NCBI RefSeq assembly: GCF_000715075.1
Contig: NC_134095.1
Coordinates: 61,128,419 to 61,192,418, forward strand
Length of the DNA: 64,000 nt
Direction of reading: 5' to 3'
Origin: Nicotiana tabacum
Lineage: Eukaryota > Streptophyta > Magnoliopsida > Solanales > Solanaceae
Notes under the pieces: generated by a model
What the model saw: only the letters and a program-made list of their open reading frames with translations
Database searches by the model: none
What the model was told of the DNA's origin: nothing
Shown: piece by piece, positions 46,060-56,346 of the stretch
Layout of the letters: each line of letters begins with the position of its first letter
Numbering within the stretch: position 1 is the first letter of the stretch
Position numbers and translations under genes: made by a program

Positions 46060-47411
46060 ATGATCCAGCATTCAGATACAAATTTCATTGATCCCATCCC
46101 AGTAAAGATTCATGATCAGCCAGCTTATTGCGCCCACGTTGAGGAAGAAGTGGATGGAAAACCATGGTTCCATGACATCAAGGAGTACCTGACAACAGGG
46201 GAATATCCAGAACTTGCCAACGCTACTCAGAAGCGCACACTTTGTAGGTTATCCAACAACTTCTTTCACAGTGGAGAAATCTTGTATAGGAGGACTCCCA
46301 ATTTGGGTTTACTAAGGTTTGTCGAAGCAAAAAAAGCATCCAGGCTATTGTACGAAGTGCATGCAGGGACCTGCGGGCCGCACATGAATGGTTTTATCTT
46401 AGCAAAGAAGATACTCCGAGAAGGGTATTTTTGGATGACTATGAAAACAGACTGTATCCGGTATGTTCACAAATGCCATCGCTGTCAGATACATGCAGAT
46501 ATGATAAAAGTGCCTCCAAACGAGCTTACTGCAACAAGCTCACCATGGCCATTTGCCGCTTGGGGAATGGATGTTATCGGACCTATTGAGCCTGCCGCAT
46601 CAAATGGGCATAGGTTCATCTTAGTGGCAATCGATTATTTTACCAAATAGGTTGAAGTAGCATCATACAAGGCGGTCACTAAGAAGGTTGTGGCAGATTT
46701 CGTCCGCGACCGCATTGTTTGTCGGTTCAGAATTCCGGAATCAATCATCACTGATAATGGTTCCAATCTCAACAGCGACTTGATGAAAGCAATGTGTGAA
46801 ACATTCAAGATCAAACATAAGAACTCTACAGCCTATAGGCCTCAGATGAATGGAGCTATGGAGGCAGCGAACAAGAATATCGAGAAGATAGTAAGGAAGA
46901 TGGTCGAAAGGCACAAACAATGGCATGAGAAATTATCATTCGCCTTATTGGGATACCGCACCACAGTCCGCACATCGATCGGAGCAACTCCCTACATGTT
47001 GGTTTATGGTACAGGGGCGGTCATCCCCGCCGAGGTAGAAATTCCCTCCTTAAGGATCATACAAGAAATGGAGTTGGATGATGCAGAATGGGTAAAAGGT
47101 CGCTACGAGCAGTTAACCCTTATAGATGGGAAAAGGATGAATGCAGTTTGCCACGGTCAGTTGTATCAGAACAGAATGTCCAAAGCCTTCAACAAAAGAG
47201 TTAAGCCAAGGAAGTTTACACCGGGGCAGCTAGTGTTGAAGAAAATATTCCCACATCAAGATGAAGCCAAGGGGAAGTTCTCTCCCAATTGGCAAGGTCC
47301 GTACATGGTTCACTGGGTTCTAATTGGGGGAGCCCTTATTCTTGCAGAAATGGATGGAGAAGTCTAACCGAAGCCAATCAATTCAGATGCAGTGAAACGA
47401 TACTATGTGTA
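46060..47411 (+). pseudogene. Ogre integrase
   Basis: The zinc-binding HHCC region spans LLYEVHAGTCGPHMNG to VHKCHRCQIHADM. The catalytic core has WGMDVIGPI (Asp), SIITDNGSNLN (Asp) and MNGAMEAANKNIEKIVRKMV (Glu). A C-terminal region with KFTPGQLVLKK and SPNWQGPYMV follows. In-frame TAG at 46648-46650 (YFTK-VEVAS) and TAA near 47366 interrupt it. The frame ends YYV at about 47411. Confidence 0.9.
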
Positions 47412-47440
47412 ACCACTTATTACGATGTAATTTAAACTAC

Positions 47441-47505
47441 GCCTGACCTGATTCCCGTTTAAGAGGGGATACGTAGGCAGCCCTATGGGTTCGGTCACAA
47501 TTTAA
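47441..47505 (+). other. Conserved module after the Ogre pol stop
   Basis: Just after the integrase stop. It contains CCTGATTCC, GGATACGTAGGCAGCC and GGTTCGGTCA, the same order of blocks as the modules at 49401-49475 and (minus strand) 59283-59352. Confidence 0.6.
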
Positions 47506-47529
47506 TAAAAATTCCATTCCTCCCTCCCA

Positions 47530-47760
47530 CCGCTATTGGAACTGGGCAGAATTTTGAGGAGGACCCTCAAAATTCCGAAGTTGATTTTAGTCCATGCATC
47601 GTCAGAAGCGCCAGCCCAGTAAATTGGGGCAGAATTTTGAGGAGGACCCTCAAAATTTTGAAGATGATTTTTTTAGTCATTCAGCACAGCCGTCAGAAAT
47701 GTCCGCTCAGCAAACTGGGACAGAATTTTGAGGAGGACCCTCAAAATTCCGGAGCGAAAG
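47530..47760 (+). repeat. Short direct repeats in Ogre 3' untranslated region
   Basis: GAATTTTGAGGAGGACCCTCAAAATTCC-type sequence, itself a 20-bp imperfect palindrome around AGGAGGACCCTC, recurs at about 47549, 47632 and 47723, spaced 83 and 91 bp. Confidence 0.75.
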
Positions 47761-48149
47761 AGGTTGCAATGTCTGGAACCACGTCGCAGTCGTTGGTTCA
47801 TCTAAAGAAAACTATTTTCGATTATATACTTACGTTATATTTACTAAATCATGCATAAATATTATCCGGATTGCTGTTGTTTAGCGACACTACCCTAATG
47901 ACACGCAACGTCAAGATCCCGGGGAAGACGAACTAACCTTTTCCCCTTACAGAACTCACAATTTTTCTTTGGATGCAGGCACTCAATTTGCAATATCATT
48001 AGATATATTTATGCACTCACACTTTCCTAAGAATGCAACTTCTTAGAACCATCACGTGCCCGCAATTGCTATCCGTACACAATCTCCCCAGCAGTCATAT
48101 TGTCATAATCGGCTATCAGCTAAGAGATCTTACTACTAATCATCCTTTT

Positions 48150-48765
48150 ACATTCTTGCACTGCATAAGACTACTTTTCTGCCTTCTGAGGTTAAGCTCT
48201 ACCTCCATCTGCATATCTTTGCATTGCATAAGGCTACTTTTCTGCCTTCCGAGGTTAAGCTCTACCTCCATCTGCATTTTGCATAAGGCTACCTTTCTGT
48301 CTTCCGAGACTAAGCATTGTCTCCATCCTTCTTTCCTTTGCATTGCATAAGGCTACCTTTCTGCCTTCTGAGACTAAGCATTGTCTCCATCCTATTCCTC
48401 TGCATTGCATAAGGCTACCTTTCTGCCTTCCGAGACTAAGCATTGTCTCCATCTTGCATTTCCGTGCATTGCATAAGGCTACCTTATCTGCCTTTCGAGA
48501 CTAAGCCCTGTCTCCATCTGCATTTTGCATAAGGCTACCTTTCTACCTTCCGAGGTTAAGCTCTACCTCCATCTGCATTTCCTGCATTGCATAAGGCTAC
48601 CTTATTTGCCTTTCGAGACTAAGCCCTGTCTCCATCTGCATTTTGCATAAGGCTACCTTTCTGCCTTCCGAGGTTAAGCTCTGCCTCCATCTGCATTTCC
48701 TGCATTGCATAAGTCTACCTTTCTGCCTTCTGAGACTAAGCTCTGTCTCCATCCTACATGGCTTA
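48150..48765 (+). repeat. Tandem array of about 50-60 bp units in Ogre 3' UTR
   Basis: About eleven copies of a unit with TTGCATAAGGCTACCTTTCT, then GCCTTCCGAGACTAAGC, then TGTCTCCATC. Copies come in two versions (GAGACTAAGCATTGTCTCC and GAGGTTAAGCTCTACCTCC) in which the two halves stay complementary (GAGAC/GTCTC or GAGGT/ACCTC), so each unit keeps a small stem. Tat/Ogre elements often carry tandem arrays here. Confidence 0.85.
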
Positions 48766-49190
48766 AATATCGCCACTTTATTTTCTTGCATCGGCTGAAA
48801 GATCGCCACCTTATCTCTCTCGCATGGCTGAAAGATCGCCACCTTTTATTTACGTCTTGCATCGGCTGAAATATCGCCAAATCCTACATTTCATGGGCTG
48901 AATGATCACCACCTTCTACATTTCATAGGCTGAAAGATCGCCAAATTGTCCAAAGTCGTCATTGTTCGGAGGCACCATTTGCATAGCCCGAGAACGCCAT
49001 GTCATGGCATGAGGACCCCATTTTATCTTTTGCATATCATTATTCAAAGGCATCATAGTTTGGAGGCATCATCTACATGGCCCGAGAACATCATTTCATG
49101 GTCTGCAAATTTTTATTTACGCTCTTCATAGCCCGGGACGTCATGGTCCAAGGACGTCATCCTAACCATCCAAAGACAACATTCATGGTC
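48760..49190 (+). repeat. Degenerate repeats GGCTGAAAGATCGCCA and CCCGAGAAC
   Basis: GGCTGAAAGATCGCCAC-like units recur about six times from 48765 to 48945. Then CCCGAGAAC / GGTCATGG / GGCATCAT units recur to about 49190. They are more divergent than the preceding array. Confidence 0.65.
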
Positions 49191-49400
49191 CAATGGGAAC
49201 TTGCATCACGTTTAAATTTATGTACAATCTATGTTGTATTGCCCACTTGCAGGTACACCGGCTGGCAACGACCGTCTCAGAAGGAGCGATCCCGCTCCGG
49301 TTCCCCCAGCCTATCGATTTTTCAGAAACCTCTCTCAATCTAAACATCGCGTCCGTCCGTTTCAAATCACAATCGGCATATTCCGTCAATGGTTCCTGAA

Positions 49401-49475
49401 CTACATATGGCCTGATTCCTGTAAGACCAAGGATATGTAGGCAGCTCAGAAACCAGAGTTCGGTCAAAATTCCTT
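49401..49475 (+). other. Conserved module near the Ogre polypurine tract
   Basis: About 70 nt, including GGCCTGATTCCTGTA and CCAAGGATATGTAGGCAGCT, match the minus strand of 59283-59352 in another Tat element at about 90%. Both lie some 85-95 nt before the polypurine tract. Confidence 0.75.
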
Positions 49476-49540
49476 TCAAAACGCCACTTCCGGTCAAAAT
49501 TGGCCATCTTGTCTTTACCCGACAACTCTTTCATCCTCCT

Positions 49541-49558
49541 CAGATAAAGAGGGGCAGC
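49541..49558 (+). other. Ogre polypurine tract
   Basis: AGATAAAGAGGGGCAGC directly precedes the LTR start TGTTGATACC. The same AAGAGGGGCAGC precedes the other Tat LTR (59173-59190, minus strand). Confidence 0.8.
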
Positions 49559-52500
49559 TGTTGATACCCAATTTTTCCCTAGGTAATTTTATACCCAAAA
49601 TATTTCCAAAATAGCATATACGTGCATATGTAAGCACACCCAACAATTTTGGTATTTTTAATGATTTTTAAACCTACCTATTGCCTATTTTTACACCACA
49701 AAAATGCAATAATTATTCCCAAAATTATCATTTTGGTGAATAACTCATTTCGTTCTCACGTTTACGCCAAAATATAATTAAGGTAATTTTTGCATATTTT
49801 ACAAATTTATTTGGCATTTTTAAAGCTAAATTGTATGTAATTACAATTATAGCCTATTTTATGATTTACAACATTTTATAATTATAAAATTACTTCCAGT
49901 GTTTTTAATTTAATATTTGTATATTATTTATTAATTTAGTACCTTCAATTGGTTTCAGAAAAAAAACCTTTTACTATTTTTTATAAAATAAAATGGGAAA
50001 AATGACTATTTAAAATTTAGCCCCAATTACATTTCAATTACAGCCCAATTTGCATACCAATTCAACCCAATCCCAACCCCCAAATCAATTTCAACCCAAT
50101 TACCTGATCCAATTGCCCAAACCCGCCCGTTTCTTTTTTAAAAAAAATCTGAGCCGTTGATCATTTTTGATCAACGACCCAGATCTCTTCTTTCCTTTTT
50201 AATTCCAAACGACCCCTAAACCCTACCCCATTCTTTCAGAATCGCCGCCTCTAACTCCTCTCTTATCTCAAATGCTCTTGAGCTCTCTCGAAACCCTAAT
50301 CGCTCTCTGCCACCTCCAACCCCAAATCCACCGGAATCCATGGCTGTTTTGACCATGGACGACCTATACTTACCCCTACTACTCTCACGTGCTAGATACC
50401 TGAAGTTTTAAGGCTAGTCTTCAAGGGTCTTTGCCCAGACCTTCGTCGATTCAAGGTTTTCAGCCATCTTCGGCCTTGCTCCGACGTGTCTTAGCCTCCT
50501 GAGCCTGATTCTGACCTTATCAACTCCAGATCTGATCTTGTTTCTTCCAAGCTTTTCTCATTTCTAGGGTTCTCAGAAACCCTAGCCTATTCGAGGTTCT
50601 TTTTCGTTTATTTGTTTAGATCTGTGCTTGATCTGTGCAATATTTGATGTTTTATGCGTTTTCCCCAAATTTCCTTTTCCAAATCTTTTGATTTCAAACT
50701 AGGGTTTCTGAGTCTGTTTGTAATGTTTTGTTCGATTCATCTGCTTATCATCTCTAAGTTCGACTGGTGTTGAAAACCTAATTTTTGGAGATTTGTTTGA
50801 GTTTCTGAGTCTATCTGTTTGATTTACTTTGTTTACGCCAGATTAGTATTGAAAACCCTAATTTTTGGGGTTTTATTTGAGATTCTGAGACTGTTTATTT
50901 GTTTCACTTGCTTATCGCCTCTAAACTCTGTTGATTTCGAAAACTCTAGTTCTTTGGGGTCTGTTCGAGTTCTTGAGTTTGTTTGTGCAACTCGCCTGTT
51001 TGAAATCGCTCCATCTGATTCCTTTACTTCAAGCATCTCGTTTTCTTTATGTGATTCCTTTGTTCTAGGTTCTTGCTATTTGTCAAACTCGACTATATTT
51101 TCAGAAAGGTTTTCACCTAACTTTTGCATGCTTCTGATTTTTTCTCTATTACTAAACCAATGAAATTTGACCTACGTGACTATCACGCTATTACTGTATG
51201 CTGTTTCTTCTTGCCATAGCTTGGCCTCACATGTCTATTACTCGTGCACTTCATTTATATATTGAGTCCCTTCTGTGATTGATTTTCAAAACTTTTCCTT
51301 ATGAAATTCTGATTTTTTATTCGCCCGTTAAGGGTTAATTGATTCTCTCTCTTTGCTTGGCCTTACCAGACCTTTTCCAAAAATAAGTACACTCCTATAT
51401 TTAGACTTAATCCCTTACTATATCGTTTTACTGCTCCTTTTATGGCAACAATCATTCTGCTTACAAATTGACCTTCTTTCCTTATGTTAATTCTGTTAGT
51501 GTCCGTTGAGCAGTAATCCCTTGATTAAAGGGAAAAACCTGTGTTAATTGATTTTGGCTGTGATTATTTCCATGTTTGTGTTAAAACCTTATTTGTTACC
51601 TTGTTTTCTACTCGTTTTCAAAGATATAAATACTTGTACCTTTTTCTCTTTCAAGAACAAGTTCTAACAGAACAAGTCACTACTTCTCTCAAATACACTT
51701 AGAATTTCTTAAACATTCGAGTTCTCTGAACTCACAAGTTTAAAGCTTTCTTCTCTGATTGTGGTTTGGCTGAAAGAAATCCTGCTTTTCCCTTTGCTTA
51801 CTTTTTCTGCAACTGGTATGTTTCTCTTTGTTTATATTCTGCCTCTCCACTACATGTTTATTCTTCAGCCTTTCCTCTGTTTGTCTTACTGTTTCGATGC
51901 TGTAATTTCTACAAGTTTACTTACTTTTTTTCTCTGTGCTTACATGAACTCCCACCCCCAATTCCCTTTGTATGTTGAGTTATGGTCCAGAAAGCATGAC
52001 AACACTTGACATTGTTGTTCATGTGTATGGGCTAGACTCCCTTTGTCCTAAACTCTTTCCAATTCCCATTCCCCTTCCCCTTTACATGTATTCTGAGTTT
52101 AAGACTATGGTATAACAATGTCCTAATCATTGTCTGGACCATAGCCTGACCTTCAACAGGTCTGTGCTCATATTTGTTGGCTAAACAGTCTTGGTCAGGG
52201 GTGTGCCAGTCTACCTTATGACTAGGTACGACCACCAGCCTGCCTTGGCACCCCTACCCCTCTATTGCACTTGCACTCATTCTTAGAGCATTAAGTTCTG
52301 CCCCCCTCTTGTGAGCCTTGCTTTGGGATCCATGAGCTCCCTCTGAACTTGGACACTTGAGGGTTGGCTCTTCCACACTGCACTGTAATTCTTTCTAATT
52401 AACATCTTGGGTGTAAGCACTGCCTGGAGTTCCTAAAACTCCTTGGATCTCTGAAACACCCCAGATAAGAGAAGGCTTTGGAAATCTTGATCTCGAAAGT

Positions 52501-54160
52501 GGTTCAATCTCATATTGTTAGACACTAAGTCTGAATTATGCTGCTCGGATGTAGCTGTGATTTCTGATGTACTTTTAATTTCTGTCTTATTTTTATTGGC
52601 CTGTAATAATTTAAACAAACTCATGGGGATTTAGTGAAAAAGGGAGGGGGTTACTTTTATGCACAAAGGGTAGAAACCATGCCTATAGGATTTAATTTCT
52701 GGTCTGTGCAACTCTACACGTAGAAAGCATGTCTATAGGGATTAACTTCTAAACTTTATGCAACTACGCATATAGATACCATGCTCATAGGGGTTTATAT
52801 TTTCTGCACATAATGATACCATTAGGCAAACTGTAGGCTTAATAACAAAGTTGCATATAGATACCATGTTTGTAAGACTCCTGTTAAAAAGTGTTAAAAT
52901 CATTTAACGTATATAAAGCATGTCTATAGGAACTTCGAGTCGGAACTGTCTCATTTGTTCAAAACAGCACCAACCATTTAAATTAATATATACTGGCAGT
53001 CTTCTGCGATTTTCTGAACCTCCTAAGTTAACAAACATTTTCTAAACAAACTGGCATTTTCTGAACCTCACTTTTTTCTGATAAGGTTCGTGAAACTCTT
53101 TTTTTTTTCAACTAGTCTGCATGTCTTCTGAAGCTCCTTTCTTTTCTTTTAAATATTTTTCAAAATGGTACACTCTTTTCTGAAACTCGTTTCACTTTGA
53201 AAAAAAACTGGTAACTCTTTATAATCAGTCTGCTTTTCGAAATCGTTAGTTCTATCCAACACATAGCTAAAAGTGGACTAGTCTTTAACAACTGCATTCG
53301 AGCGAGCCTAATGTGGCTTCCTGTCTAAAAGTATGAGTTGAACCAGTCCGCTTATCGCTTTAAATTTAAAGACCAAACCAGTACATGCAAGACATGCTAA
53401 ACTCCATGTCTTATCTGATTTAAGGAGGTTCACCTGAGCCTTACCTGCTTATTTGCTTTCCCCTCTACTTGTATTATGTGTTTTTGATTGATGCCTTAGT
53501 ATTTTTGTCCTTTGAAAACTCTCAAAAGGCCCCAAATATCTTTTCCTTTAGGATTAGTAGTCCTAAATGCCCCCGGGACTGATAGGATTGGGATGGGTAC
53601 TAGCATGCAATAAGTAACGAAACTTTCTGCGCTTTAATACCTTAACGGGGTGGGAAGGGTAGAATATGGATATGATGACCGGTGCGCTAATATCATGTGT
53701 GACCCCTCTTCTGAGGATTGATTGTTGGATATTGCATTGATGTGATCCATATTTTTTGTAAACCGACCCCTCTCCCCTTTACTTGTTAATTTTTAAGTTT
53801 TCTTTTAAATTAATTTTCCAAACTCTCTACTCCTTCAATTCTTAAACTTGTTTGCAAAACTATGTGAAAAATGCTTTTCTTTTCTACTTATTTGCTTAAA
53901 GTAACAATTGTAGCATGGCCGGGAACCACACCAGTGGATCTTGAGGGGTGCCTAACACCTTCCCCTCGAGATAATTTCTAGCCCTTACCCAACCTCTGGT
54001 TTTCCAACTCAAACCTTTCTTAAAAGTGTCCTAATGCACTATAATCATTAGGTGATGACTCTTCAACTTCTAAGACCCAATTCTCGAAAGGGAATAAAGT
54101 TGTCCTCCCAATGTCGTATACCTAATTTCGACCCACGTATAGAAAAAGGGGGCGTCGACA
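49559..54160 (+). repeat. Ogre 3' LTR (4.6 kb)
   Basis: Begins TGTTGATACCC and ends GGCGTCGACA. It is the inverted partner of 33083-38271. A TATA box TATAAATA lies at 51625-51632. A sense ORF of 70 codons starts about 135 bp downstream (51766-51978, MAERNPAFPFAYFF...). The same ORF survives in the other LTR with about four amino-acid changes. It looks like leader sequence rather than a gene. Confidence 0.9.
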
Positions 54161-55185
54161 TGTGTTGAACTGGATTCTTGGCCAAGTTGAGTGTACCAGT
54201 GTTGTCATATAGAATAGGCACCCAGTCAGTGAATACTCCAAAATCCTCCAGTTGCTGCTTAATCCATAAGAGTTGAGCACAACAGGATACTGCAACTACA
54301 TATTCTTATTCAGCCGTTTCAGGGACCACTGAGTTTGCTTCCTTGTGCACTAAGAGATGAGACATGATCATAGAAAGTGGCCATTCCAGAAGTGCTTTTC
54401 CTGTCCACAAGATAACCTGCATAGTTAGCATTAGCATACCCAATGGGATTTAAAGTTGTCACCTGAGGGATAATACAGGACCAGGTCCTGTGTTTCCTTA
54501 AAGTATCTCAAAATTCTTTTGGCAGCCTTCAAGTGAGATTCCCTGGGATTTGATTTTGGGTTCTATATATGATAGAAATACAAAAAGGACTAGGGAATTG
54601 TTTTTTGGCTTTTGATCTAGTTTAAATCCAGAATCAAGAAGGGTGATTATGTTATCGAGTGTATAAGAGCTTTTGTGTTTCCAAATGGGGACTGAAGTTT
54701 GACGAGTGGAGGAACTGGGTAAATTAAGTGGATTTCCCTGCACTACTTGTTTTGCTACTTGTGGAGTACCTTACATTGCATCTCCAACTGTTTCTTCAGC
54801 TTCAGTGGTAGTAATTGAAGTACCAGGTTCCTCTTGAAAAGTGGAAGAGGATGTTGCATTGTCTTCACCTGTCTCCTTCATCTGACTCATCATATCAGCT
54901 TTCCTATTTGAAATATCAGATATTTCCCAGGGACGGAAAGTAGTTCATTGTCTTGATCGTTACTGTTTCCTCCCTTGTTAGAAAAAGGAGTCTAGTTGAA
55001 TAGCTCATGACCACTTTCTTCCACACATTGTGCTCTTTTGTTGCAGACTTTGTAGACTTTTACTTTAAGAGGAATATCTCAGAAGGATTTCTTCACCAGT
55101 TTTTTTTTGTATTAGACTTCCCAAGCTAGTCCTTTCTGTTGTTGAGATCATAGCATTTGCATCCAAAGATTCTTAGAAGAGTTAT
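54161..55185 (-). pseudogene. SIRE middle segment, inverted and displaced
   Basis: Minus-strand frames give LRIFGCKCYDLNNRKD (just after integrase) and SSTRQTSVPIWKHKSSYTLD. Then comes a jump over most of RT (deleted), KSQGISLEGCQKNFEIL, PIGYANANYAGYLVDRKSTS and TDWVPILYDNTGTLNLAKNP (RNase H), ending VQH at 54161. The frame continues at 38272 on the + strand once the Ogre and one 5-bp duplication are removed (QH-K-RTKH). The other edge continues the SIRE piece that ends at 30786. Confidence 0.85.
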
Positions 55186-55784
55186 CACCCATAGGGATTG
55201 TGAATTGGTCCGTCCCGTGGTGACTGTATAGTTGCATATTTTGATATACTGTATATGATATCCATGTGTTTTAGAAATGAATTTGTTAACTTGGGATGAA
55301 TGCCATGTTTGGGGCCTTGTGCCGAACTGTTTAGACCCTTGGGGGTATTTTACTACTTTTCTCACACTGTTTTTATTTGTAAGCATACCCTCAGTCATAT
55401 TTTACCTGTTTATTGTTAATCTGATTTCAATACTCTACTTCTTAATATATGAAATCTGTTTGGGCTGAGTTTCCCTGATTTTCACTGAAATGCCCGAGTG
55501 GCCGTGAGGTTAATGATTGAAAGAGGTTGAGGACCTAATGGTGAGGATTATATATATGTTATGGATCGATTTGCGTGCCACAGCGATATTTATGTATATA
55601 TGGATCGGGTTGCACGCCGCAGCGATATATATTGGATCAGGCTGTGCACCGCAGCAATATATATTGGATCGAGCTACGCACCGCAATGATATGACGCTTG
55701 GGCTGTAGGATCCCCTCCGGAGTTTGTACACCCCCAACGAGCGTAGTTGACTTTATATTATGGATCGGTCTGCATGCCGTAGTG

Positions 55785-55816
<32 letters not shown>

Positions 55817-56346
55817 GAGATATCTATTGAGCCGAAGTGCTGAGTGTGAGTACTGATTGACGAGAGCTGAGTCACGAGTAACTGAGGGGCTTGCCTGAGA
55901 GGCTATATCTATGAGTGATTCTTTGCCCGAGGGGCTTGTTTATTGAGATTTTTCTATTTTCACTCTTCTTTTATACTGAGTCTCTATTGAAAATGTTGAA
56001 TAAATGTTTTAAAGGATTTTTACTAAAACTGGAGTTTTTACAAGGTATTTGGTTATTGAACTGTAGATTTTGACTTTGAGTGATTCACTACACTCAGACT
56101 TTATTTACTTTAGTTACTTACTGAGTCGGTGTACTCACGTTACTCCCTACACCTTGTGTGCAGATCCAGGTGCCCGAGCATCAGATTGAGAGCTTTCAGC
56201 ACCTTCAGTGTCTTATCCGAAGATTGCAAGGTAGCTGCACGACGTTCGCAGCCCTGCCTTTCTTCTTCTATTCTAGTACTCTGTATTTCAGACTTATTTT
56301 GTATTTAGCAGATAGTGTTGAGTGTACTTAGTGTCTCATGACTAGC
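55186..56346 (+). mobile_element. Ty3 LTR (second copy), 3' part
   Basis: Begins CACCCATAGGGATTGTG, which aligns with the sister LTR right after the point where 44653 stops, with only TG lost between. It continues with GGGGCCTTGTGCC (about 55310), a set of GGATCGGxxTGCACGCCGCAG units (55558-55780) and ends at CATGACTAGC. There another LTR begins, so the last ~190 bp are outside this window or lost. Confidence 0.8.
55555..55820 (+). repeat. Short GGATCGGGCTGCACGCCGCA repeats and (TTA)n tract
   Basis: Five variants of a ~20-bp core, ATATGGATCGGGTTGCACGC CGCAGCGATAT-like, are spaced 35-45 bp. An (ATT)n microsatellite follows at 55788-55816. All lie within the LTR. Confidence 0.75.

Larger units (their letters stand above)
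44654..54160 (+). mobile_element. Ogre (Tat) element, 3' part, inside the relocated block
   Basis: Contains the second half of RT, RNase H, a second (archaeal-type) RNase H, integrase, a 3' untranslated region with tandem repeats, the polypurine tract and the 3' LTR. The dual RNase H and very long LTR define the Tat/Ogre lineage. RT begins at EKTAFITPWG, about nine codons after where the 5' part at 30787 breaks off, so both halves are most simply one element. Confidence 0.85.

Noticed and set aside
54161..55185. A separate second SIRE insertion
   Set aside because: It has no LTRs or duplications of its own, supplies exactly the part missing from the SIRE at 28287-42471, and its edge shares the Ogre target duplication with 38272.
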